Shown here piece by piece: positions 1-7,281 of a DNA stretch of 32,311 nucleotides. Where the stretch lies: assembly GCA_030263515.1 (NCBI GenBank), contig SZPD01000004.1:1-32311 (forward strand). Reading direction: 5' to 3'. Source of the stretch: Anaerolineae bacterium CFX9 (GTDB taxonomy: Bacteria > Chloroflexota > Anaerolineae > Aggregatilineales > Phototrophicaceae). Positions within the stretch are counted from its first letter, which is position 1, and each line of letters begins with the position of its first letter. The notes under the pieces are model-generated. The model had not been told where the DNA came from, ran no database searches, and saw only the letters and a program-made list of their open reading frames with translations. The translations under genes were made by a program, and so were the position numbers.

Positions 1-1
1 C

Positions 2-631
2 ATCACGCTGATCGGCGAGCTGTTGGTGTGTATCCCGGCAGCTTATGCCTTCGCACGGATGCAGTTCGTCGGGCGGAACACGCTTTTCGGCGTGATGCTG
101 GCGACGATGATGATCCCGCAGATCGCCACGCTCATCCCCAATTTCCTGACTGTGGTCTGGATCGATCGTTTCAGCGTCGCGCTCTTTGGGGATGCGGGAC
201 GCTGGCTCAACAATTGGCCAGCGCTGACCTTTCCGTTCATGGCGTCCGCTTTCAGCATCTTCCTCCTGCGGCAGTTCTTCGCGCAGATTCCGGACGATTT
301 CTGGGATGCAGCCCGGATCGATGGCGCGGGGCATCTGCGCTATCTGCTCTCGGTTGTCATCCCGCTCAGCAAGGCCCCTATCGTCACGGTGATCACGTTC
401 GGTTTCATCGGATCATGGAACTCGCTCATGTGGCCGCTGCTGGTGGTCAGCACCGACGAATGGCGACCCGTCGCCTTCGGCTTGCAGAAATTTGTCAGCT
501 CGGATGCGCCCGGCGATTTCAATCTTCAGATGGCGGCATCGGTCATCATGATCGTGCCGATCCTCATCCTGTACTTTCTGGCGCAGCGCCAGTTTACAGA
601 AGGGATTTCGTCCAGCGGAATCAAAGGCTAG
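2..631 (+). CDS. Carbohydrate ABC transporter permease, MalG type (5' partial)
   Basis: Inner-membrane subunit of a binding-protein-dependent sugar importer (binding-protein-dependent transport inner membrane family). The reading frame is open from base 2, so the N-terminus lies outside the window. The visible 210 residues hold hydrophobic segments and the EAA loop, seen as WDAARIDGAG followed about nine residues later by IPLSKAP; this loop contacts the ATPase. The C-terminal tail ending in GISSSGIKG resembles the usual G-x-x-x-G-x-x-K-G end of MalG-like permeases. The gene for its solute-binding partner follows on the same strand; the ATPase is not in view. Substrate cannot be read from sequence. 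The cytoplasmic glycosidase at 2118-3878 suggests an oligosaccharide or glycoside. Confidence 0.9.
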   Translation: MTLIGELLVCIPAAYAFARMQFVGRNTLFGVMLATMMIPQIATLIPNFLTVVWIDRFSVALFGDAGRWLNNWPALTFPFMASAFSIFLLRQFFAQIPDDFWDAARIDGAGHLRYLLSVVIPLSKAPIVTVITFGFIGSWNSLMWPLLVVSTDEWRPVAFGLQKFVSSDAPGDFNLQMAASVIMIVPILILYFLAQRQFTEGISSSGIKG

Positions 632-643
632 TCATGACCCCTC

Positions 644-667
644 CGTCGTCAGCCCGACGACGTTTTT
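644..667 (+). terminator. Intrinsic-terminator-like hairpin between permease and binding protein
   Basis: A perfect 7-bp stem (CGTCGTC / GACGACG) with a 5-nt loop is followed directly by TTTTT. It sits 12 bases after the permease stop and about 60 bases before the binding-protein start. It may set different expression levels for the two genes, or the binding protein may have its own promoter; I saw no clear promoter in the short stretch after the hairpin. Confidence 0.6.
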
Positions 668-726
668 AACCGCATGCGGCGTGAGGGATGTTCGCCGCGG
701 ACAAATGCACAGGAGAAGAAGTATCG

Positions 727-2046
727 ATGCGTAGATTGACCTTTGCTCTCTTGCTCGCAGCGCTGATGATCTTCATCGGCGGCGCGGCGGCGCAGGACCT
801 GTCGGTTGACCCCAGTGGGGTGACGATCCAGTATTGGCATCAGTACAACAGCGGCGCCCAGCTCGAAACCATGAATGCGCTGGTGGCGGCATTTAACGAA
901 AGCAATGAATACGGGATCACCGTCGAGGCGACGCCGCAGGGCAACTACAACGATCTGCGCGAACTGATCAATAATGGCATCATCAGCGGCGACCTGCCCA
1001 ATCTTGTGGCGGGTTTTGCCAGCGATGCCATCAGCTACGCGCAGGAACCCGGCGTCGTGGTCGATCTCGAACCTTACTTCACGGACGCCACCCACGGCTT
1101 CTCTGAAGACGACCTCGCGGATCTCAACCTCGACATTCTCAACAGCTTTGTGGCGGATGGCGCGCGCATCGGCTATCCGAATCAGGTATCGGCAAACGTG
1201 CTCTCGGTGAACCTGGGCATGCTCGAAAGCCTGGGGATCGATACCAGCCTGCCGATGACGGTTGAATCTTTCCGCGCGGCGGCCTGCGCGGCTGCGGAAA
1301 GTGATCTGACGGGCGCTGAAGGCGCGCCGGTGCAGGGCTACCCGATCAAGATCGACTCGTCGGAAGCTGAGTCGTGGATCGCCGGTTTCGGAGGATCGAT
1401 CTTTGTTGATGGCGCGTGGGATTTCACGGGTGATGCAGTGATCACCTACTTCCAGCTCATGCAGGACCTTTACAACGCGGGCTGTGCCTACATTCCCGAT
1501 ACACCCTTCGGCAACACCGACGATTTTGCCTTCGGTCTCAACCCGTTCGGTCTGGGCAGCACGGCTGGCATCCCGTTCATTCTCGGCAACATCGCCTCCA
1601 GCGGCAGCGGCGTTGATAACTGGACGGTGACCACGACCCCCGTTCTCGAAGCGGGCGATACTCCGTCAGTTCAGGTGTTCGTGCCGGGCATCATCGTCCT
1701 GGGCGGCACGCCGGAAGAAAATCTTGCATCGTGGCTGTTCCTGAAGCACCTCGCCAGCGCCGAGTCGCAGGTGGCGTGGACGACAGCAACTTCGTACTTC
1801 CCGACGCGGGCTTCGGTCAGCGAGCAGTTGGGTGACTTCCTTGAAGCCAATCCATATTTCGCGGCGGCAAACGAGCTGGTCAACGGCGGCGCGAGCGTGT
1901 ATGCATCGCCGCAGCAGCTCAGCTATAACGCCATCCGTGGTCTGCTGGCGACGGCGCTCGCCGATGTGACCAGCGGCGGCATGGACGTTGCCACGGTGGC
2001 TGCTCGCCTGACGGCGGATGCCAACCAGGCGATGGCAGATATGTAA
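727..2046 (+). CDS. Extracellular solute-binding protein, family 1 (sugar ABC transporter)
   Basis: Binds a sugar ligand outside the cell and delivers it to the permease encoded just upstream. The start is set at ATG 727 because AGGAGAAG lies 6-8 bases ahead and the product then begins with a signal peptide (MRRLTFALLLAALMIFIGG, predicted cut after AAA-Q); an ATG at 688 would add 13 non-signal residues. The mature protein has the MalE/UgpB-type layout: an opening strand VTIQYWHQYNSG, a hinge region, and near the C-terminus TSYFPTRASV, matching the conserved late motif of this family. There is no lipobox Cys, so membrane attachment is unclear. Length (439 aa) is normal. The ligand is not predictable. 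Confidence 0.9.
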   Translation: MRRLTFALLLAALMIFIGGAAAQDLSVDPSGVTIQYWHQYNSGAQLETMNALVAAFNESNEYGITVEATPQGNYNDLRELINNGIISGDLPNLVAGFASDAISYAQEPGVVVDLEPYFTDATHGFSEDDLADLNLDILNSFVADGARIGYPNQVSANVLSVNLGMLESLGIDTSLPMTVESFRAAACAAAESDLTGAEGAPVQGYPIKIDSSEAESWIAGFGGSIFVDGAWDFTGDAVITYFQLMQDLYNAGCAYIPDTPFGNTDDFAFGLNPFGLGSTAGIPFILGNIASSGSGVDNWTVTTTPVLEAGDTPSVQVFVPGIIVLGGTPEENLASWLFLKHLASAESQVAWTTATSYFPTRASVSEQLGDFLEANPYFAAANELVNGGASVYASPQQLSYNAIRGLLATALADVTSGGMDVATVAARLTADANQAMADM

Positions 2047-2074
2047 AGTCAGTCAGGCAGATTTTCCAGCCTAA

Positions 2075-2101
2075 GGACGCCCGCGCCCAGCGCGGGCGTC
2101 C
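2075..2101. terminator. Strong hairpin between convergent genes
   Basis: A perfect 12-bp GC-rich inverted repeat (GGACGCCCGCGC / GCGCGGGCGTCC) with a 3-nt loop lies between the binding-protein stop (2046) and the stop of the convergent glycosidase (2118). Neither side has a clear U-tract. It probably serves as a bidirectional termination or 3'-end stabilising structure. Confidence 0.6.
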
Positions 2102-2117
2102 TCTCCAGCTCTCGTGC

Positions 2118-3878
2118 TCATTGTGGCATGGGGGTTTGCTGCTGCGATTCCTCAATGACCAGGTCAATGAACAGCGCGGTTGACCAGCCGAACATCGGCG
2201 CGGCCTTCGGCGGCGGATCTCCAGTGACCGGATCATAGTACTCATAGATGTCCTTGTGCCGCTGGATCAGCGCCAGCGTCCGGCGGCGCAGCTCAGAAGC
2301 GACATCATGCCGGTTGATGCGGTTCAGCCCTTCGATGAACAGATAGTTGACGTTGATCCACGTCGGCCCCCGCCACATCTGGTGATGATCGTAGGACGGA
2401 TCGTTGAGGGCGACGCTGGGCAGGGGATACTGCGTCCAGAAGGTGTTCGGGTCGGTCAGCAGTTGGACGGCGCGGTCATTGACGTGCTGCGGCATCAGCC
2501 CGGTGATGATCGGGATCAGGTTGAACGGCGTATACACCTCGATCGGTTTGCCGTTGCGCAGGGCAGGGAAGCAGCCGCGTTCATCATCCCACATATGCCT
2601 GAGCATACGCGCCGCAAAGGTTTGGGCGCGCTCGTGGTGTTCCTCTGCCTGAGCGGGCATTTTGAGGACGCGCGCCATTTCAGCCAGCGCCAGCTCCGAA
2701 AGGACGATGTACGTATTCAGATCCGGGGCGATGACGGGCATGCCGCCATCCCAGAGTGGGTTATCGTCCAGCCCGGACGAAAAGGGATGACGATAGAGGC
2801 ACAAGCCGGTTGCCGGGTCTGTGTTATCGCGATACCACCATTCATGCCACCGAACCAGCGGCTGGTAGATTTCGTCGATGAAGTCGATCCGCTTCGATTT
2901 CTCGTAGCACTTCCACGCTGCCCAGGCATTGAGCGGCGGCTTGGTCACGTCTTCATCGACTGGCGCATACAGATGGGTCACCAGCCCTTCGTCGTGGATC
3001 GCATCCGGCAGCATGCCGTTTGCCTGCTGATGATCGAGCGTGATCCTGAGCTGATCTTCCGCCAGTTTGGTATCCACATGCCGATAGGCGAGCGCATGGA
3101 AGAACTGATCCCACAGCCAGACGCCGACATAGTGAACTTTGGACGGAACCAGCGCTTCACGGGTGAAGTAGTAGCGCGTGTTGAAAAGCCCTGAACGCAT
3201 CAGCCACCATGCATAGGCATACTGTTTATGGTAAGGCTCGGCCACGGGCGGCGCAGCATTCAGCCAGTCCTGCCAGGACTGGCGTACCGCCGCGATATGA
3301 TCGTTCAGGTTATCGGGGATGGCGCGGTTGAATGCCAGGCGCGGCGTGATGTTCAGCAGCAGGCAGTCGCCATCATCCGCTTCCACCTGCATCGTGATCT
3401 GGTGCAGCCCCGCCTCGATCTGTGAGGCTTCGTTTACGAGGATCGTGGCATTGGTCGTGTAGGCGATATTGCGTTTGCCATGCAGCGTGCCGCCGCGCCG
3501 ATCGGTCGCTGCCTGATCAGCGTGCGCCTGAAAGGTAAAGCCGTAGCGCCCGGCGGGCAGCCTGAAGAAGAAGGTCTCGACATCGACAAAGCCGACTTCA
3601 AAGACGCCAAGCCCTGTACTGAGCTTGGCGACGTGCGGATAGGTATCCGTCGAAGACAGCACCTGCGGCGCGCCGTCGGCGTCGGTGAAGGCGAAGTGCT
3701 CGATCATCGGCGGTCTTCGGCGGTAGGGCCCGACTTCCTTTTCCCATTTCACCCAGCGTTCCGCCAGGCGGATCGCCAGCTCATCGCCACGGCGGAAGAG
3801 CAGCAGCCGTGATCCCCGATCGGTCAGTGGAATGTCAGCAAGGTCAATACGATTGTGAAGGATCTCGATCGGAAGCAT
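2118..3878 (-). CDS. Glycoside hydrolase of the GH63/GH37 (alpha,alpha)6-barrel type
   Basis: Likely an inverting alpha-glycosidase acting in the cytoplasm, since there is no signal peptide. The 586-aa protein has an N-terminal beta-rich part (about 1-190) and a C-terminal helical barrel. Barrel motifs match GH63 and glucosylglycerate/mannosylglycerate hydrolase relatives: WLWDQFFHA with Asp257 as candidate general acid, SGLDDNP near 368, MWRGPTWINVNYL near 501-513, and YEYYDPVTG with Glu546 as candidate base, followed by FGWS. The residue roles are inferred from family patterns, not aligned. The gene converges on a sugar-transport gene and lies downstream of a sugar isomerase/kinase cassette, so it may hydrolyse an imported glycoside. 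Its ribosome site is weak (GAGAAC). Substrate could also be trehalose-like or a compatible-solute glycoside. Confidence 0.8.
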   Translation of the reverse strand: MLPIEILHNRIDLADIPLTDRGSRLLLFRRGDELAIRLAERWVKWEKEVGPYRRRPPMIEHFAFTDADGAPQVLSSTDTYPHVAKLSTGLGVFEVGFVDVETFFFRLPAGRYGFTFQAHADQAATDRRGGTLHGKRNIAYTTNATILVNEASQIEAGLHQITMQVEADDGDCLLLNITPRLAFNRAIPDNLNDHIAAVRQSWQDWLNAAPPVAEPYHKQYAYAWWLMRSGLFNTRYYFTREALVPSKVHYVGVWLWDQFFHALAYRHVDTKLAEDQLRITLDHQQANGMLPDAIHDEGLVTHLYAPVDEDVTKPPLNAWAAWKCYEKSKRIDFIDEIYQPLVRWHEWWYRDNTDPATGLCLYRHPFSSGLDDNPLWDGGMPVIAPDLNTYIVLSELALAEMARVLKMPAQAEEHHERAQTFAARMLRHMWDDERGCFPALRNGKPIEVYTPFNLIPIITGLMPQHVNDRAVQLLTDPNTFWTQYPLPSVALNDPSYDHHQMWRGPTWINVNYLFIEGLNRINRHDVASELRRRTLALIQRHKDIYEYYDPVTGDPPPKAAPMFGWSTALFIDLVIEESQQQTPMPQ

Positions 3879-3902
3879 GGTCGTTCTCGTGAATCAAAAT
3901 AA

Positions 3903-3946
3903 ATACTGTCATGAGTGTATGATTTTGTACACATTCATGACAGTAT
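3903..3946. promoter_or_regulatory. 44-bp palindrome, candidate operator upstream of the glycosidase
   Basis: Two perfect 12-nt arms (ATACTGTCATGA / TCATGACAGTAT) flank inner arms GTGTA / TACAC, with a 2-nt asymmetry and an 8-nt AT-rich centre. The site ends 25 bases before the glycosidase start. On the minus strand one arm contains TATACT, a possible -10, so a bound repressor could block transcription; no good -35 supports this. The same element as minus-strand RNA would be a hairpin followed by TTTATTTT, so a terminator for the upstream cassette is an alternative reading. Confidence 0.55.
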
Positions 3947-3983
3947 AACGCAAAATTCCGCTGCTCTGTCGGGCAAGTCGGGG

Positions 3984-4898
3984 TCAGATCGGGGTGATCG
4001 CCTCCAGTGCCCATGCCAGCCGCCGGTCGCGTTCTGCCGGATCAACGGTGGTCGGATCGAGTACGCCGATCGTCTCGATGCTGAACGAACCGGCGACCGC
4101 GCCATACGCCAGCGCCTGCCGCAGATCGCCCGTGCGCACCCATCCGACATGGAAACCGCCGCAGAAGGTGTTGCCTGCGCCAGTCACGTCGATCACTTCC
4201 GGCACAGGAATGGCAGGGCACTTCAGGATCTGATCGCCTGTTCCGGCAAGCGAGCCTGCTTCGCCCATCCGCAGTACGGCGACTTTTGCGCCGTCCGCCA
4301 GCATCTGCCGGATCAGCAGGATCGGGTCTTCAATGGCGTAGAGCAGCCGCGCTTCGACCAGATTGGGCGACACGATTTCCGCGTGCCGGGCAATGGCGCG
4401 GAATTCGGCGCAGTTCTCGGCTGCCATGTAAGGCTGATCGGGTTCCCACAGCATGATCGCGTTCGGGTGTCGTTCTCGCCAGCGCAGAAAATTCTGCCCG
4501 TCGCGCAGCACATAAACTGCTTCTGCGCCATCGAAAGCAGGCGATGCATCCTCTGCCTGTGGATCATGGATGAAGGGTTCCATGATCTCCATGCGGAAGA
4601 TCTCGGTGCGCTTGCCATCCCACTAAAAAATCTGCCATGCGCGCGCCTGCGGCAGCGCCAGTTCGATCACGCCGCGCGTATCGTAGTCCCGCCAGATACG
4701 GGTGCGCGCGCTCTCCGGCAGCCCCTGCCCAACGCAGGCATACAAGCCGGGGCGTTCGCCCCAGATCACCATGCCAGAGCAGGCATGCGTGCCACCGCCG
4801 CCCAGCACTTCCATCTGTGTGCGCCCGTCAGGGAAGACGATATCGTCGATGAAGATACTGCCCGCGCAGACAAATCGAGGTGGTGTCGGCAGAGTCAT
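3984..4898 (-). pseudogene. PfkB/Mak32-like carbohydrate kinase interrupted by an in-frame TAG
   Basis: Ribokinase-fold protein in two pieces within a single frame: codons 1-91 (MTLPTPPRFVCAGSIFIDD onward), a TAG at 4623-4625, then WDGKRTEIFR leading into the rest. Without the stop it would be about 304 residues, normal for PfkB kinases. The frame is unchanged across the stop and the sequence reads smoothly on both sides, so this is a single-base nonsense change (for example from GAG), not a frameshift. The C-terminal signature reads DVTGAGNTFCGG: the usual GAGD catalytic Asp is Asn, as in fungal Mak32-like proteins, so even a full-length product may not be a standard kinase. An internal ATG at 4592 could start a 202-aa C-terminal fragment. 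The gene begins 2 bases after the SIS gene stop with no clear ribosome site, implying translational coupling. Sequencing error remains possible. Confidence 0.75.
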
Positions 4899-4900
4899 GG

Positions 4901-6058
4901 TTAGCGGCGCACTTCCGTCAGCATATTGGAATTACGAATCCGGCTTGCCCCATCCGCCCAGTCCACCGTTCGCCCGCCGCCAAAACCGCGGAAGTACGTC
5001 TCGCCAAGCAGCGCGGCGCGCTCTGCCGAGATGATCTCGCCGGGAATGCTGAAGACGAGCGGAGCAAAGCACTCGCGCACCTGTCCCTGAACCGGCAGCA
5101 CAGTCTCAACCCACTGGCTGATCTCGGTTTCGCCTGCCGGAACCACGGCGACGCGGCGGCGGCCGATGCTTTGAGCGGCGCGCGCCGCTTCCGCCATGCG
5201 GTCGGCATCAAACTGAGCCGCGCTCAGGAAGATGGTTGGCGTGGTCGTCGGTGTGGTGAAGTATTGCAGGTGAGTCCATTCCTCGGTTTCCTGCGCCATG
5301 GCTGCATCGCCGCTGGCTTCCAGCAGTTTTGCCGCGCTGAACATCGCCGCGCCATACAGCGGGCCGCCGGCGACAAACACCCAGTCCGGCGCGTCAGCCC
5401 ATCGGGAGACCAGTTCCTTGCACAGGGGTTCACAGGCGCGGATCGTGTCTTCCATCACAGTGGCCAGCCCAACCAGCTCAGCCCGCAGCGAGTCGGCCTG
5501 CGCCGTCGTAAGGTGACCGCGAACTTCGCCGATGCGGATCGCCGCGCTGTACAAGCCCATCTGCGAGGCAAGATACGAGCGCACGCCGGGCACGACCATG
5601 TTGAGTTCGTCGGGCAGGGGAGGGACAGTCGTCTGGAAGACTTTCTGCGCGATCCTGCCGAGCGGCGCGCCGGGATTGCCCGTCAGCGCAACGCCGACTG
5701 CGCCGGCTTTCTGCGCCAGATCGAGCGCCTCGATCGTCCGCGAAACCACCCCGCTGACCGAGATCGCGATCGTCAGGTTGGTTTTGGGACCCGTGTCTGG
5801 CAGATAACCTACCGTATAGCGGCTGAAGGGAAGTGAGCTGAGCGCCTGCGTCGGCACGCCTGCCAGTTGATGAAATGCCAGCTCTGCGCCGACGGCTGCG
5901 TGATGGCTGTCTCCACAGCCGACCAGGTAAATCTTCTTGACGGACGCGCAGAGTTCAAAATCGAACGTGTGCCGCGCGCTCTCATCAAACGGCTTGGCGA
6001 CCTGGCGTACCAGTTCCGGCAGCGTATCGATCTGCTGGTGCATGGGTGAACGGCTCAC
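4901..6058 (-). CDS. Double-SIS-domain sugar isomerase/deglycase (AgaS/FrlB/GlmS-C type)
   Basis: Cytoplasmic protein with two sugar-isomerase (SIS) domains, related to the isomerase half of GlmS and to FrlB/AgaS-type aldose-ketose isomerases and amino-sugar deglycases. The first domain carries VGCGDSHHAA and ISVSGVVSRTIEAL (phosphosugar-binding Ser-rich loops). The second carries AGGPLYGAAMFSAAKLLEAS and QETEEWTHLQYF. GTG 6058 is chosen as start: it overlaps the TGA of the upstream nucleoside hydrolase and has AGGAAGAGG about 8 bases ahead, giving 385 aa. The ATG at 6043 has no ribosome site. It lies between a nucleoside hydrolase and a PfkB-like gene, so it probably handles a sugar released or phosphorylated by its neighbours. 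The exact substrate is unknown. Confidence 0.82.
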   Translation of the reverse strand: MSRSPMHQQIDTLPELVRQVAKPFDESARHTFDFELCASVKKIYLVGCGDSHHAAVGAELAFHQLAGVPTQALSSLPFSRYTVGYLPDTGPKTNLTIAISVSGVVSRTIEALDLAQKAGAVGVALTGNPGAPLGRIAQKVFQTTVPPLPDELNMVVPGVRSYLASQMGLYSAAIRIGEVRGHLTTAQADSLRAELVGLATVMEDTIRACEPLCKELVSRWADAPDWVFVAGGPLYGAAMFSAAKLLEASGDAAMAQETEEWTHLQYFTTPTTTPTIFLSAAQFDADRMAEAARAAQSIGRRRVAVVPAGETEISQWVETVLPVQGQVRECFAPLVFSIPGEIISAERAALLGETYFRGFGGGRTVDWADGASRIRNSNMLTEVRR

Positions 6059-7044
6059 AGTGTCACCTCTTCCTGAAGCAGATCGTAGAGCATCTGTTTC
6101 CAGCGTTTGGCATCCAGTTCCCAGCACACCGTGATATGCGGCTCACCCTTCCTGACCAGCGGCTGCCACATCTCGACATTTTCGGTGTCATAGGGCGTGA
6201 CGTTGCACTGATCGACGACGGTCATGCCGCGGGTGTATGTGCCGTCACATTCCACCTCGACGTAATGCTTGCTCTTGCGCGTGGCGATGGTCGGGTCGAT
6301 TGCGATCGCCATCGCAGTCGGGTCGGGCAGGCCCAGCCCCGGATCGCCGAGCCAGTTGCGGTTCGCTTCCAGCGCGCTGTAATTGCAGTCGATGGCGAAG
6401 TGCGCGTATTTCGTATTGATGACGTTCTTGCAGTAGTCCATTTCCTCATCAAGAAGATTGGCTTCGCCGCGGCACAGTTCCCAGCCCACCATCTCGATCG
6501 GAAGCCCGGAACGGAAAACCATCCGCGCCGCTTCGGGATCGCACCAGATATTGTACTCAGCCGCCGGCGTGATATTGCCGACGACGTTCGCCGCGCCGCC
6601 CATGACGACGCACCGGCTTACCAGCGGAACGATCTCCGGCGCTTTCGAGACGGCGACAGCGACATTCGTCAGCGGGCCCAGCGTCACCAGAATGATGCCC
6701 GGATTCGCCTTGATCGTATCGATCAGCGCATCCACAGCGTGTTTTGGCTCGGCAGGGCGCTTCGGGGCAGGGTAGTTCATATTGCCCATGCCGTCCGGCC
6801 CGTGGAAGAAATAGGCACGGTAGACCGTCCTCACCAGCGGCAGATCGATCCCGTCATAGACTGGCACGTCTGCGCCGCACAGCTCAACTGTGTAGCGCGC
6901 GTTAATGCTTCCCTGCGCGACAGGCATATTGCCCGCCACAACGGTGATCGCCTTCACATCAATATCGGGATGACGCAGCGCCATCAGGATTGCGACGGCA
7001 TCATCGGATGCGGTATCGGTATCAATAATCATGGCTCGTGGCAT
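6055..7044 (-). CDS. Nucleoside hydrolase-like protein (paralog 1, lacks active-site His)
   Basis: Member of the inosine-uridine preferring nucleoside hydrolase family, which splits the N-glycosidic bond of ribonucleosides to base plus ribose using Ca2+. The N-terminal Ca2+ cluster is DTDTASDD (Asp8, Asp10, Asp14, Asp15), a variant of DTDPGxDD. The ribose-binding segment AAEYNIWCDPEAA and the GPLTNVA loop are present. At the position just before the last Ca2+-binding Asp, where inosine-uridine enzymes have the catalytic His, this protein has Pro240-Asp241. Leaving-group activation or substrate must differ. An excellent AAGGAGATCAG precedes ATG 7044. It is the first gene of the cassette with the SIS protein (GTGA overlap), the kinase and perhaps the glycosidase. 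It may act on a modified nucleoside or other N-riboside. Confidence 0.87.
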   Translation of the reverse strand: MPRAMIIDTDTASDDAVAILMALRHPDIDVKAITVVAGNMPVAQGSINARYTVELCGADVPVYDGIDLPLVRTVYRAYFFHGPDGMGNMNYPAPKRPAEPKHAVDALIDTIKANPGIILVTLGPLTNVAVAVSKAPEIVPLVSRCVVMGGAANVVGNITPAAEYNIWCDPEAARMVFRSGLPIEMVGWELCRGEANLLDEEMDYCKNVINTKYAHFAIDCNYSALEANRNWLGDPGLGLPDPTAMAIAIDPTIATRKSKHYVEVECDGTYTRGMTVVDQCNVTPYDTENVEMWQPLVRKGEPHITVCWELDAKRWKQMLYDLLQEEVTL

Positions 7045-7281
7045 ATAACCTGATCTCCTTCCACAGGCGGGAAGCCGTCCAATGACGATTCCTCACCCTG
7101 TTTAAACAAGTCCGATTCCAGTCTGATTCCAGCTTTTGTGACCCTCATCAGCACGGATACAGAGCATGCAGCTCAGCCGTAATACATGCTTCTGCGATCT
7201 TGAGCGCCTGATCCGGTAAATTCTGGCAGGGCGCGCCCTCTCCCTGCAAAACATAATGATTTGCCGGACGGAACGACGCGC
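7045..7281. other. Intergenic leader region between two operons
   Basis: This 237-bp stretch separates the end of the long nucleoside operon from the start of the nucleoside hydrolase/SIS/kinase cassette. It contains a 12-bp perfect palindrome AGGGCGCGCCCT (7228-7239), nested beside a GCAGGG/CCCTGC pair, which could form a weak 3' hairpin without a U-tract. It also holds the palindrome TGTTTAAACA (7099-7108) about 55 bases before the downstream gene and a short direct repeat of GATTCCAG. TGTTTAAACA is a possible operator. I could not pick a convincing -35/-10 pair. Confidence 0.35.

Noticed and set aside
4593-4640. Frameshift at the six-T run as the cause of the split kinase gene
   Set aside because: Both parts are in the same frame and join smoothly, so a single insertion or deletion would break the match; a nonsense substitution fits better.
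7228-7239. Palindrome AGGGCGCGCCCT as an intrinsic terminator
   Set aside because: It has no proper loop and no following U-tract on either strand; kept only as a note in the intergenic entry.
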